Source: Ruegeria sp. 6PALISEP08
Lineage (GTDB): Bacteria > Pseudomonadota > Alphaproteobacteria > Rhodobacterales > Rhodobacteraceae
Length of the DNA: 64,000 nt
Assembly (NCBI RefSeq): GCF_001238295.1
Contig: NZ_LGXZ01000001.1
Location: 186,001-250,000, forward strand
Direction of reading: 5' to 3'
Shown here: piece by piece, positions 25,276-33,871 of the stretch
Position numbering within the stretch: the first letter of the stretch is position 1
Layout: the number at the start of each line of letters is the position of its first letter
Notes under the pieces: model-generated
What the model was told of the DNA's origin: nothing
The model's database searches: none
The model's input: only the letters and a program-made list of their open reading frames with translations
Position numbers and translations under genes: made by a program

Positions 25276-26202
25276 ATGCAGGACGAAAACGGTATCTCGT
25301 TCTTCGGCGCCCTGTGGAATGGACTGGTTTGGTTCATTCAGAACATTGCCGAAGCCTTCTATAATTTCGGATACGCCATCACGCATCCGCAGCTCTGGTT
25401 GGACTGGTCCGACAAGGCGTCGATCATGCGCTTTGTCTATTACGGCGGTTCGGTCGAGTTCTTCTTTGTGGTGTTCACCTTCTTTCTGGTTCTGACCGCC
25501 ATCGGGGTCTATTACCGGAACTTCATGTGGGCCATCGTGCGGGGCCTTGAGGGCTTCGCCAACACGACCGGGCGCTTCTTTGCCTGGGCGGGGCTGTTGA
25601 TGGTGATCCAGCAGATCATCATCGTTTTCATGCAGCGTATCTTCACACGAGCCGACATGGCGTTCGGGTTTGGTATTCCGCTCAGCAAAGACATCAGTTG
25701 GTATTCCGAGGAACTGAAGCTTTACAACGCCATGGTCGTTTGTCTGTGCTGCACTTACACATTCGTGCAGGGCGGCCATGTGCGCGTTGACCTTATCTAT
25801 GCCGGTGTCAGCCATCGCGCCAAACGCGTGATCGACATGCTTGGCGCGGTACTGTTCATGATGCCCATGGCGGTTCTGACCTGGATGTATGGCTGGTACT
25901 TCATGTGGCGGCACCTGATCGTGCCAAAACCGTCGGCCAGTGACTCGCTGGATCGACTGGTGACCAAGTCCCGCGCGTTGCGCTGGAACGTGGAAACCAT
26001 CGGGTTCAGCCCCAATGGCTTTAACGCCTACTTCCTGTTCAAGATCCTTCTGGTGGCCTTTGCGGCCATGGTGTTCCTGCACGCCATTGCTTTCCTGTAC
26101 CGGTCGTATCTGGAATATGTGGAAGGGCCTGAAAGCACTGGAAAATACCTCGACAAGGACAGCCTTGGTGAGGGTGAAGAAGCCTACGAAGGCGCGCATT
26201 AG
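25276..26202 (+). CDS. dctQ: TRAP transporter small permease subunit (DctQ, long form)
   Basis: A 308-residue inner-membrane subunit, longer than the usual 160–200. Hydrophobic segments include FFFVVFTFFLVLTAIGVYY, FAWAGLLMVIQQIIIVFM, NAMVVCLCCTYTFVQGGHVR and LGAVLFMMPMAVLTWMYGW, with QGGHVRVDLIYAGVSHRAKR as the DctQ signature. The extra N-terminal part accompanies long DctM proteins of the 2-oxo-acid/lactate-type TRAP systems. ATG 25276 follows GGGG; a GTG at 25249 is an alternative. It precedes dctM by 17 bp. Confidence 0.88.
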   Translation: MQDENGISFFGALWNGLVWFIQNIAEAFYNFGYAITHPQLWLDWSDKASIMRFVYYGGSVEFFFVVFTFFLVLTAIGVYYRNFMWAIVRGLEGFANTTGRFFAWAGLLMVIQQIIIVFMQRIFTRADMAFGFGIPLSKDISWYSEELKLYNAMVVCLCCTYTFVQGGHVRVDLIYAGVSHRAKRVIDMLGAVLFMMPMAVLTWMYGWYFMWRHLIVPKPSASDSLDRLVTKSRALRWNVETIGFSPNGFNAYFLFKILLVAFAAMVFLHAIAFLYRSYLEYVEGPESTGKYLDKDSLGEGEEAYEGAH

Positions 26203-26219
26203 GGACGGAGAACCAGACA

Positions 26220-28574
26220 ATGCTATTCGGACTTGATGGCGTCGAGATAGGCCTCATTATCGTGTTTTTCTGCCTTTTCGGAGGCATTCTTTCCGGGTTC
26301 CCGGTGGCTTTTGCCATCGGTGGGGCCGGGGTCATTTCCTTCGGGATCATCGCAGCGCTCGACAGTGCCGGGCTGTTGATCCATCAGGCAATCGACACCG
26401 GGTCGCAAGCCTATAGGGATCTGGTGAATTCAGGTGTCAAAGGGGATGTCATATCCGTGTTCCGATACCCGGACTTGCCAAGGATCGCCGAGCCGGTGTT
26501 TGTCTCGGGCTGGGAAACGGCACTGGACCGCAACGTTTCGTTCATCGTGAACCGCATGAACGAGCGCGTACTGGCGGGGCAGTCTATCGAGACACTGCTG
26601 GCCGTGCTGATGTTCGTGCTGATGGGTATCACGCTGGAACGCTCGAAGATTGCCAACGATCTGCTGACGACGATGGCGCGCGTGTTTGGACCGCTGCCGG
26701 GTGGTCTGGCTGTGTCGATCGTGGTTGTGGGGGCGTTTCTTGCGGCTTCAACCGGTATCGTTGGTGCGACCGTTGTGACCATGGGCCTGTTGGCTCTGCC
26801 AACCATGTTGCGGAACAATTATTCGCCAGAACTCGCAACTGGCGTGATCGCGGCTTCGGGCACGCTGGGACAGATCATTCCACCGTCGATCGTGATCGTT
26901 CTGCTGGGTACGCTGGCGGGCGATCTGTACTCGACAGCGCAGGAGACGCGGGCTGTTGAGGCAGGGTGTACCGACGCGCTGACCTATCTGGGGGAGCCTG
27001 CGGTTGTGTCGGTCGGGACGTTGTTCCAGGCGGCGCTTTTGCCGGGGATCCTGTTGGCGCTGCTCTATGCTCTTTATGCGTTTGGATATGCGCTCCTGAA
27101 TCCGGACAAGGCGCCTGCCGTTGCAATGTCGGGTGGGTCTGGTGAGCCAATCACCCGGTCTGAAGGTCTGACCTGGCTGCTGGGCGCACCGGTTGCGTTG
27201 ATTGTCGGAGCCGTTCTGCTGGGAAATGTCGGTGTTATCGGCAGCCAGAATGTCTCGGTCTCGGCCTTCTCGGAAATCGGGCAGGGTGCGTCCCTGCGCA
27301 CCAACGTGTCGGAAGAATGCAAAGTAGCAATGATCGATCTGCACGGTCAGTCCGCGTGGGATCAGGCCGTGGCCGAGCAGGAAGCCATTGACGCGGCAGG
27401 TGGCGCAGCTGAATCGCAGCGCTTGACCGAGGAAGAACTGACCGCAGCCCAGCAGGAAAGGATCGCAGAAGCAGCACCGATTGGAACAGGTGTGGCCGTT
27501 GTCGTCCTACTGTTGGGTCTGACCCTGGTTCTGGGCCGTGGGATCGCGCCGTCGCGCGCGCCGCAGCCGTTGATCCTGGGTGCGATTGGTTTGCTGCTGA
27601 TGTTGCTGGTCGATATCCTGATGATCTCGCCCACCACATCTTCTGGTGCGACATTCGTGTTGCTCGCCTTGCCGTTCGCGTTGGCCATTTATGGCTGTAA
27701 GGAAGCTGCCGCACGATGTGCGACCAATGATCTGATCCGAGTGGTTTTTCCGCCGCTGGTTCTGATCATCGCGGTGCTGGGGTCGATCCTGGGCGGCGTG
27801 ACCAACCCGACACCGGCGGCTGCGTTGGGTGCGGGTGGTGCGATCATGCTGGCGGCGTATCGCAAGCTGCAGGATCAGGGCCGGTCTGGCAAAGTGATTA
27901 TCTGGTCGACCTTTGCCGTGATGATTGCATTGCTGATGGGGGTCAACTTCGATCTGCGCATCAGTCAGGGCAATGTGCCGTTTGAAACCTGGATCGCCTT
28001 CATCATCGCATATGCGTCATACCTGTATGCCCTGTTCGGGCTGCTGTTCGGGTGTTGGGTGCTCTATTCCAGCGGAGTTCTGACTCCGGTGGTGCGTGAG
28101 ACGGCCAAGGTGACCTCGATGGTGTTCACCATCCTGATCGGGTCGCAGTTGCTGAACCTGGTGGTGATTTCCTTCGGAGGGGAGCACTATATCCAGCAGT
28201 TCCTGAAAAGCTTTGACAATGAGTTCACGGTCTTCCTGATCGTGATGCTGGTGCTGTTCATTCTGGGCTTTGTGCTGGATTTCCTCGAGATCATATACAT
28301 CGTGATTCCCATCGTGGGCCCGGTGATCTATGGCGGATCTTTTGATCCGAAATGGGTGACGATTATGGTGGCGGTGAATCTGCAGACGTCGTTCCTGACG
28401 CCACCCTTCGGGTTTGCGCTGTTCTATCTGAGGGGGGTGGCGCCAAAAGAGGTCACGACCGGGCATATCTATCGAGGGATCATACCATTTGTGTTGATCC
28501 AGGTGGTCGGCATTGCGATCTTGTGGTTCTTCCCCTCGATTGTCACCATAGTGCCGGATCTGATCCCGAATTGA
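26220..28574 (+). CDS. dctM: TRAP transporter large permease subunit (DctM, long form)
   Basis: A 784-residue sodium-coupled transport subunit, against about 430 in ordinary DctM. The core is clear: MGITLERSKIANDLLTTMARVFGPLPGG, ASTGIVGATVVTMGLLALP, ASGTLGQIIPPSIVIVLLG, and near the end FLEIIYIVIPIVGPV and LQTSFLTPPFGFALFYLRG. Between them (about 300–560) are extra membrane segments and a charged loop rich in Glu/Ala (SQRLTEEELTAAQQERIAE). Such enlarged DctM proteins occur with long DctQ in 2-oxo-acid/lactate-type systems. It imports the ligand captured by DctP. Confidence 0.92.
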   Translation: MLFGLDGVEIGLIIVFFCLFGGILSGFPVAFAIGGAGVISFGIIAALDSAGLLIHQAIDTGSQAYRDLVNSGVKGDVISVFRYPDLPRIAEPVFVSGWETALDRNVSFIVNRMNERVLAGQSIETLLAVLMFVLMGITLERSKIANDLLTTMARVFGPLPGGLAVSIVVVGAFLAASTGIVGATVVTMGLLALPTMLRNNYSPELATGVIAASGTLGQIIPPSIVIVLLGTLAGDLYSTAQETRAVEAGCTDALTYLGEPAVVSVGTLFQAALLPGILLALLYALYAFGYALLNPDKAPAVAMSGGSGEPITRSEGLTWLLGAPVALIVGAVLLGNVGVIGSQNVSVSAFSEIGQGASLRTNVSEECKVAMIDLHGQSAWDQAVAEQEAIDAAGGAAESQRLTEEELTAAQQERIAEAAPIGTGVAVVVLLLGLTLVLGRGIAPSRAPQPLILGAIGLLLMLLVDILMISPTTSSGATFVLLALPFALAIYGCKEAAARCATNDLIRVVFPPLVLIIAVLGSILGGVTNPTPAAALGAGGAIMLAAYRKLQDQGRSGKVIIWSTFAVMIALLMGVNFDLRISQGNVPFETWIAFIIAYASYLYALFGLLFGCWVLYSSGVLTPVVRETAKVTSMVFTILIGSQLLNLVVISFGGEHYIQQFLKSFDNEFTVFLIVMLVLFILGFVLDFLEIIYIVIPIVGPVIYGGSFDPKWVTIMVAVNLQTSFLTPPFGFALFYLRGVAPKEVTTGHIYRGIIPFVLIQVVGIAILWFFPSIVTIVPDLIPN

Positions 28575-28593
28575 TCCCGGTAAATAAAATGCA

Positions 28594-28626
28594 AAGGGGG
28601 CCGGGTGGCCACCTTTTCTTTTTTGT
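28594..28626 (+). terminator. Terminator after dctM
   Basis: AAGGGGGCC / GGCCACCTT stem (one mismatch) with a GGGT loop leads into TTCTTTTTT, about 20 bp after the dctM stop. It ends the TRAP operon. Confidence 0.75.
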
Positions 28627-28672
28627 GTTGGGAAAGGGGCCAGCCCCTTCTTGGCCTGCGGCCAATTCATCG

Positions 28673-28697
28673 CCGGGATATTTCTGGCCAGATGAAT
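28673..28697. repeat. Dispersed intergenic repeat, copy 1
   Basis: CCGGGATATTTCTGGCCAG followed by ATGAA. It is preceded by small hairpins (AAGGGGC/GCCCCTT and TTGGCC/GGCCAA). The same core recurs in three other gene gaps of the window. Confidence 0.6.
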
Positions 28698-28704
28698 CGG
28701 CGGA

Positions 28705-29094
28705 TCAGGTGAATTGGATCAGGTCCCACCGATTGCCGAAGGGGTCGCGCCAGACTGCGACGTTGCCATAGGGCTCAGAGCGGGAGTCTTCTTCGAATGT
28801 GACACCCTGCGCCAGCATGTTGGCATGGTCGCGGTGGAAATTATCGGTTTGTAGGAAGAACCCGACGCGGCCACCGGTCTGGTTGCCAATAGCGGCCTCT
28901 TGCTCGGGGCCGTCGGCCTTGGCCAGAAGAATGGCGCTGCCCTTCGATCCGGGCGGGGCGACCAGCACCCAGCGTTTGCCGGCGCCCAGGTCGATGTCTT
29001 GCAGGAGCTGGAACTTGAGCGTTTCGGTGTAAAATGTGATCGCGGCGTCGTAGTCGGGCACCACAAGGGCAACCGCGTGCAGGTTCTGCTTCAT
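28705..29094 (-). CDS. VOC (glyoxalase/bleomycin-resistance) family protein
   Basis: A 129-residue VOC protein: HAVALVVPDYDAAITFYTET opens the first βαβββ unit, GKRWVLVAPPGSKGSAILLA its metal-edge strands, and RVGFFLQTDNFHRDHANMLA with AVWRDPFGNRWDLIQF the second. The pattern DPFGN-x-W-D-L is common in lyase and dioxygenase members; the substrate is unknown. ATG 29094 lies just past the transferase stop, so the two leftward genes are likely co-transcribed. Confidence 0.8.
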   Translation of the reverse strand: MKQNLHAVALVVPDYDAAITFYTETLKFQLLQDIDLGAGKRWVLVAPPGSKGSAILLAKADGPEQEAAIGNQTGGRVGFFLQTDNFHRDHANMLAQGVTFEEDSRSEPYGNVAVWRDPFGNRWDLIQFT

Positions 29095-29101
29095 GGCATT
29101 G

Positions 29102-29926
29102 TCAGCCTTTGGTCGGATGGCGGTCGGGCAGCTGGATATTGGCCACTTGTTCGGCAATGGGCGCTGCGGACAACGGGTGATGCGCAGCGTCGGAAAAGGC
29201 ACTGGGATTGTTGATCTTCTGCCATTGACCTTGAATATAGGCTTCAAGCCCAGAGAACTTAGCTTTGTAGCCCATTTTGGGGCTGCCAGGGACCCAGTAG
29301 CCCAGATAGATATAGGGCAGGCCGGCCTCGCGTGCGATGTCGATATGATCCAGGATCATATAGGTGCCCAGCGAGTTCTGGGGCTGGTTCGGGTCATAGA
29401 AGGAATAAACCATGCTCAGCCCGTCATCGAGCACATCGGTTAGGCTGACAGCGATCAGGTCGCCTGTTTCCGGGTCTGCATATTCCACCACGCGGCTGCG
29501 GATCGGGGTTTCTTCGACCATGGCGGCAAATTCGAACACGTCCATGTCCGCCATACCCCCGTCGGCGTGCCGGGTATCGAGATAACGGCGGAACAGCTCG
29601 TATTGTTCGTCCGTGGCCCAGGGCGATGTTGCGCGGCGTAGCAGATACCCGTTGCGCCTGGCCGCGCGCTTCTGGCTTTTGGTGGCGCGGAAGGCCGAGA
29701 CATCTATTCGGGCGGACAGACAGGCGGCGCAGTCCGTGCAGGAGGGTCGGTAGAGCACATTCTGAGATCGACGAAACCCCTGTTGAGACAGTGAATTGTT
29801 CAGCTGTTCCGCGCCTTCGCCTTGAAGGGCTGTGAACAGTTTACGCTCCATCCTGCCGTCGAGATAAGGGCAGGGTTGCGGGGCGGTTACATAAAACTGT
29901 GGCGCTATTGGCAGCGTGTGTCGCAT
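29102..29926 (-). CDS. bpt: Aspartate/glutamate leucyltransferase (arginyltransferase family)
   Basis: Bpt adds leucine from Leu-tRNA to N-terminal Asp or Glu and so marks proteins for ClpAP under the N-degron rule. The 274-residue protein has the N-terminal domain ([19 protein letters not shown], then [20 protein letters not shown] with its Cys cluster) and the GNAT-like C-terminal half ([41 protein letters not shown]). ATG 29926 is chosen; the upstream frame opens only with TTG. It is the first gene of a pair with a VOC protein. Confidence 0.93.
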   Translation of the reverse strand: MRHTLPIAPQFYVTAPQPCPYLDGRMERKLFTALQGEGAEQLNNSLSQQGFRRSQNVLYRPSCTDCAACLSARIDVSAFRATKSQKRAARRNGYLLRRATSPWATDEQYELFRRYLDTRHADGGMADMDVFEFAAMVEETPIRSRVVEYADPETGDLIAVSLTDVLDDGLSMVYSFYDPNQPQNSLGTYMILDHIDIAREAGLPYIYLGYWVPGSPKMGYKAKFSGLEAYIQGQWQKINNPSAFSDAAHHPLSAAPIAEQVANIQLPDRHPTKG

Positions 29927-30001
29927 GAAGTTCCCATTTAGCCTCGGGACGGATGATAACAATCGTTCCCGAGACCGCCAAGTGATTCACGCAGCTGGTT
30001 G

Positions 30002-30433
30002 TCACGCCCTTTGGTTGATCATGACCGTGCCCAGGAAACTGTCGGTCAGCCCCTGACCGCGGGCGCTGGTCAACATCATGATGATCGAAATGATCTGGAT
30101 TACAGCAACGGCCATGCTGACGAAGTAGCCAGCAGTGTGCGCGATGGCCTTGCCCATATCCATACGCTCGCCAAATGCATCACGAAGCTCGATCCCCATG
30201 AACCGCATTCCAAGCGTGGCGGAGCCGTTGGCGATGGTCACGACGCGGTAGACGAAGCTGGCAACCGCGTAAATCAGAGCCAGAAAGAACAGGCCCAAAC
30301 CTGCGGTGAGAAGGATTGCGACCGTACAGAGCAGCGAGATGAACGCGACATCGAACAGCCACGCGACAAATCGCTTGGTCGCGACCGAGCTGTAGAATTC
30401 GGGTTGGGTCTCCGGGTCAGGCAGGTGGTTCAT
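30002..30433 (-). CDS. RDD-family membrane protein
   Basis: A 143-residue protein with an RDD-type layout: KRFVAWLFDVAFISLLCTVA (Arg and Asp of the name), a second membrane helix (LGLFFLALIYAVASFVYRVV), GSATLGMRFMGIELRD, and a third helix (AGYFVSMAVAVIQIISIIMM). RDD proteins are poorly understood; some act as ion antiporters. It lies between Bpt and a DUF2852 gene, all read leftward. Confidence 0.82.
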   Translation of the reverse strand: MNHLPDPETQPEFYSSVATKRFVAWLFDVAFISLLCTVAILLTAGLGLFFLALIYAVASFVYRVVTIANGSATLGMRFMGIELRDAFGERMDMGKAIAHTAGYFVSMAVAVIQIISIIMMLTSARGQGLTDSFLGTVMINQRA

Positions 30434-30462
30434 TCTTCATGTCCGAAATAGGGGTTGAGGCA

Positions 30463-30488
30463 CCCTGACCCGAAACACCGGGTCAGGG
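30463..30488. terminator. Hairpin between the DUF2852 and RDD genes
   Basis: Perfect 10-bp stem CCCTGACCCG / CGGGTCAGGG with a six-base loop, 9 bp past the DUF2852 stop. There is no U tract; it probably ends or stabilises the DUF2852 message. Confidence 0.5.
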
Positions 30489-30497
30489 CAAGGCTCA

Positions 30498-30920
30498 TCA
30501 AGCAGGCGCGCCGTTGCCGTCGTCTTCGTGGTTTTCGCGTGCGCGATCGTCCATGAACTGGTCGAACTCGGCCTTATCCTTGGCTTCGCGCAGGCGGCGC
30601 AGGAAAGCCTCGAAATCCTGTTGTTCGCGTTCCAGACGGGCCAGGGTATCGGTCTTGTAGGCGTCAAACGCGCTGTTTCCCGAAGGCTTCATTGCGCTCA
30701 TGTGGCTGTGCCAGGATTTGCGGCGGCTGCAGGATTTGCTGAACATGCGTTTGCTCCAGATCATGTAGGCCAGAAGGGCAAGGCCAACGGGCCAGAAGAA
30801 TATGAAACCAAGGACCATGGCGGCGATCCAGGCCCCTTTGCCTTTGTCGTCCAGCCAGGCTTCAATTCGGTAAAGCCATCCCGGATTTGCGGGGACGGCG
30901 GGGTCGGAAAGTGCAGTCAT
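30498..30920 (-). CDS. DUF2852 membrane protein
   Basis: A 140-residue protein with one strong membrane segment (AAMVLGFIFFWPVGLALLAYMIW), typical of DUF2852, followed by a basic patch (SKRMFSKSCSRRKSW) and a charged coiled-coil-like tail (TLARLEREQQDFEAFLRRLR, DKAEFDQFMDDRAREN). The function is unknown. GGAGAG precedes ATG 30920. An unusual repeated palindrome lies in its upstream region. Confidence 0.8.
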   Translation of the reverse strand: MTALSDPAVPANPGWLYRIEAWLDDKGKGAWIAAMVLGFIFFWPVGLALLAYMIWSKRMFSKSCSRRKSWHSHMSAMKPSGNSAFDAYKTDTLARLEREQQDFEAFLRRLREAKDKAEFDQFMDDRARENHEDDGNGAPA

Positions 30921-30939
30921 GAAAGCTCTCCAGGGTTGA

Positions 30940-31013
30940 TGTAAACTGTTTTCACATTGTCTAGATGGGGGTGCTTTCGGGTGATGCAAGGGGTAATGTG
31001 AAAAAGATTTACA
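30940..31013. promoter_or_regulatory. Pair of TGTAAA-N5-TTTCACA palindromic boxes upstream of DUF2852
   Basis: TGTAAACTGTTTTCACA (30940–30956) and, inverted, TGTGAAAAAGATTTACA (30997–31013) agree at 14 of 17 positions when aligned. Each is itself roughly palindromic. Their placement within 100 bp of the DUF2852 start suggests an operator pair for a dimeric repressor or activator that I cannot name. Confidence 0.5.
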
Positions 31014-31250
31014 TTCCGCCATTCGGTTGACGCAGAACATCTCGGATCGCAGGGCGCGGATGTATTGTAGCGCGCCACGGTTTCTTGCAAATTTTGACAC
31101 GGAAGTTTGCAGCAACTCTAAACTCAGGCTGAAGTGAGCCCACTGCTGCCATTAATCGTGCTTTGGGACTTTGCTCATGCAGCAGGTCGCTAACAGCTGT
31201 TACCCGGACACTCGAAAAACAATCTGCCAATGCGCGAAGTGCGATTGATC
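31014..31250. other. Intergenic stretch without recognised genes
   Basis: Nothing convincing on either strand apart from the operator-like boxes at its left edge. It marks the passage from core genes to the accessory region. Confidence 0.4.
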
Positions 31251-31719
31251 CTACGGCTCAGGCGCGCGCCCCACCCGTATTACGCCTTCTTCTGTGTTTC
31301 GGACGAAATACTGAACCAAATTGCCACTTGGACCAAATAGTATTGCTTTGTCTCCAAAGAGACTTGAGCCGCCAAATCTGGCTTTGACAGTTTTTGTTTG
31401 TGGTCCCGGAATATCATTTGCCTCCGCACGGTTCCCGCCGGCATCACAGCTCACAAAGGAAATCAAAGCACGGCCAGATGAATCGACGGGAATATCCAGC
31501 TTTGTCGGTGTTACAAAAGACTTGTCAAAATCCGGCCCGCGCACAGTGCATTTTGCTGCAACCGATGCTCCGTTGACTTCTGCGCTGAAAGCAATGGCTC
31601 GTGTTTCTACGGCAGTAGGCGATGACAAAGAATCCTCGGGTTTAGGCTCAGGAGAATTTGAAACTGTTGTGGTGTTACACGCGGCCAGTACGACGCAGCC
31701 CAAAAAAAAAGGAACGCAT
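31251..31719 (-). pseudogene. Lipoprotein-like gene interrupted at a T9 tract
   Basis: Read leftward, ATG 31719 opens MRSFF and enters nine T residues (31702–31710). In the present frame it stops after 14 codons. Removing one T gives MRSFFLGCVVLAACNTTT, a bacterial lipoprotein signal with lipobox LAAC, continuous with the rest of the 150-codon frame (FSAEVNGASVAAKCTVRGPD, ILFGPSGNLVQYFVRN). The choices are a sequencing error in the homopolymer, slipped-strand phase variation, or a recent pseudogene. The mature part (about 145 residues) matches no family I recognise. Confidence 0.55.
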
Positions 31720-32036
31720 TGTGATATCCCGTATCCGATATTTTAGAGGTACTTACATACGGGGCATGTCCGGAGTGCAAGGTTGTTTTCATCCGCCCCC
31801 GAAACTGTTCGAAATCAGGACTAGCAACGACTGATACAAACTGAATCAGGGGTGCCAGGGATTGATCCAGCCATCATTAGCTGGATGCGCCGACTAGATG
31901 ATAAGAGCCCAAAGTAGCAGTTACTGTCAGTACTGCACTCAAGAGAAATAAATTTGCTCTGGCGGCCAAAGTTTCTGTTTTTGCTTTACGGATCAACCCA
32001 ATTCAAAGTTGTATTGGCTGTAGACTAACAATCGAA
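31720..32036. other. AT-rich intergenic stretch
   Basis: No gene recognised. Base composition is visibly more AT-rich than the flanking core genes; it separates the divergent lipoprotein-like and lyase-like genes and probably holds both promoters. Confidence 0.4.
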
Positions 32037-32846
32037 ATGAATGAGAGCTGGGATATGGATAGAACGATGTCGATGTTGCCAAGATTAATCACCGCGTTAA
32101 GCACGTTGGTCATTGTGTCCTTGCTTGCACTGCCGGTTGCGTCAGAAACAGTCGTCAAATCCGTCAAAGGAAAACAGTCGCCCAGAGATGTTATTGTCAG
32201 CGGCTTTCGAGGACTAGAACGAGAAAAATGGACGAACGAAAAAACTTACGGGATGCAAATTGTGAAAGACCCTCCCGGAGGAGGGTATAAAAAGGCTGTT
32301 CGTATGGAATTGCGCTACGGCGACTGTGGACAGGTTAAAGACTGGGACGACTGCAAGCAAAGAAACCAACGAGTAGAACTGACTAAGGAAAATGCCTTTA
32401 AAGCTGGTCAGACAAAAAAATATGCTTGGTCCATGTACTTACCAAAATCGTTTTCGACAGCAGGTTCAGAACAAATTGTTTTGACACAGTTTTCTATGAT
32501 GGGAGGTAAGTATCACCCCTTTCAATTTTATACTAAAAATGGGGGCTTGATGGCGCGTAAGCGGGTTGAAAGCGCAGACTGGAACTATGAAAGTTTGGTC
32601 AAAACAATCGTTCCAAGTTCACGTCTTCGAGGCCGCTGGCACAGAATTGAAGTCGATGCAAAATGGTCACTCAAGCCTGACGGAATTTTCCAAGTTAGAG
32701 TTGACGGAAAACTTGTGTACGATTGGAAGGGTGCAACTTTATCCGAACCGAAGCCGGGCAAGATAAAATTGGGCATGTATCGAATAAAGTTGAACTCGAA
32801 GGCGCCGCCAGTCGTGGCCTATTTCGCAGGTTTAATTGAAAAGTAA
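32037..32846 (+). CDS. Secreted polysaccharide-lyase-like protein (heparin-lyase/PL20-like fold)
   Basis: A 269-residue exported protein: an N-terminal signal (LITALSTLVIVSLLALPVAS) and then a predicted β-jelly roll. The order of motifs QRVELTKENAFKAGQTKKYAWSMYLPKSF, LTQFSMMGGKYHPFQFYTKNGGLMAR, and RGRWHRIEVDAKWSLKPDGIFQVRVDGKLV (cited as separate strands) recalls the Polysacc_lyase family of heparin lyase I and glucuronan lyase. Codon use is AT-rich against the neighbours, a sign of transfer. ATG 32037 or 32055 could be the start. The substrate, if any, would be an acidic polysaccharide; activity is unproven. Confidence 0.55.
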   Translation: MNESWDMDRTMSMLPRLITALSTLVIVSLLALPVASETVVKSVKGKQSPRDVIVSGFRGLEREKWTNEKTYGMQIVKDPPGGGYKKAVRMELRYGDCGQVKDWDDCKQRNQRVELTKENAFKAGQTKKYAWSMYLPKSFSTAGSEQIVLTQFSMMGGKYHPFQFYTKNGGLMARKRVESADWNYESLVKTIVPSSRLRGRWHRIEVDAKWSLKPDGIFQVRVDGKLVYDWKGATLSEPKPGKIKLGMYRIKLNSKAPPVVAYFAGLIEK

Positions 32847-33812
32847 TTTGCACGGCTGTCCTATTGAATTTAGTTGGTTGTAATTATTATTCCGGACGCT
32901 GACCGAAGGCAGTATGAATGTCGGTTTCGTCCGCATAGCTGCTGTCCAAGGCTCAAAAACACTGCATCTTTGATTAAAGTCCGCTTCCTGTGCATTGCCG
33001 CTGTCGCTGAGGCCTAGTTCTTCGCTAGCAGCGAACGGCAGCTCTGTGGCCAAGATGACAACGTTCTTGCCGCCCTCAATCGTTTGCAGCCTCTATCAAA
33101 TTGCCATACCCGGTATGAAACACAGTAGCGCAGGTGGAAGAAAACCGCGTGCAAGATCACGTCTTTCGGAAAATGCGCACCCTTAAATGAGAGCGTCACG
33201 GTATGCTCCTGTTATGTTCTAGTGCGCGCCACCAGAAATGCAGTCAACCTGACAGGTAGGGACAAAGTTTGCGACAGAACCTTGTCAAAGACCGCGATGT
33301 GGTCGAATGGGGTAACATAGTCATCGGATCTGAGGTCGGCGGCGTTTTAAGCAACCGAGATGATCCGCTCCTTGCTGTCTGTTTCATTCCAGGAGGCTTT
33401 GACGGTGTAGACGCCTCCGGGCCTGACATTCATCGTAACACGATAAGTGATTCCCAATCGGCTCATTGGCTGCGTTCAGGTGCAAGAATCGTAACGAGGG
33501 ACGGAGCGAGATTCTCGGCTCGACGAGTTTAGAGGCAAACTGTAATTGCGCCGGTGCTGTGTCTGAACCACTGCACCGCGAGGTGATCGAAACGACATGT
33601 TTTGGCCGCGCCCATTGGTGAGCTTATCCGCATATCACCTTGAATTCGTTTATCGGCTGCCACCAGCCTTGGCCGCAGGCGCGGCAAAAGCATCGAAGAG
33701 TGGCGGTTTCGCACAGGCACGAATCCGAAATGACCGGTTGCCGGGCGCCATCTTCGGGCACCAGCTTTCGTGACAAATGCCCGTTATTGGTGTATGGTTG
33801 AGAGTTATTAAG
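32847..33812. other. About 1 kb with no clear gene
   Basis: No frame on either strand looks like a conserved protein. One short leftward ORF (33347–33466, 39 codons) reads MSRLGITYRVTMNVRPGGVY and TVKASWNETDSKERIISVA and is compositionally protein-like, perhaps the tail of a lost gene. The rest appears to be decayed accessory DNA. Confidence 0.35.
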
Positions 33813-33871
33813 ATGTCGGAAACAGATCGAAATCTCGATCCATATGTTACGGCATTTGACGGGATTTTTTC

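Noticed and set aside
32847-33812. Several 60–90-codon ORFs
   Set aside because: No conserved motif, ribosome site or consistent codon pattern; treated as decayed intergenic DNA.
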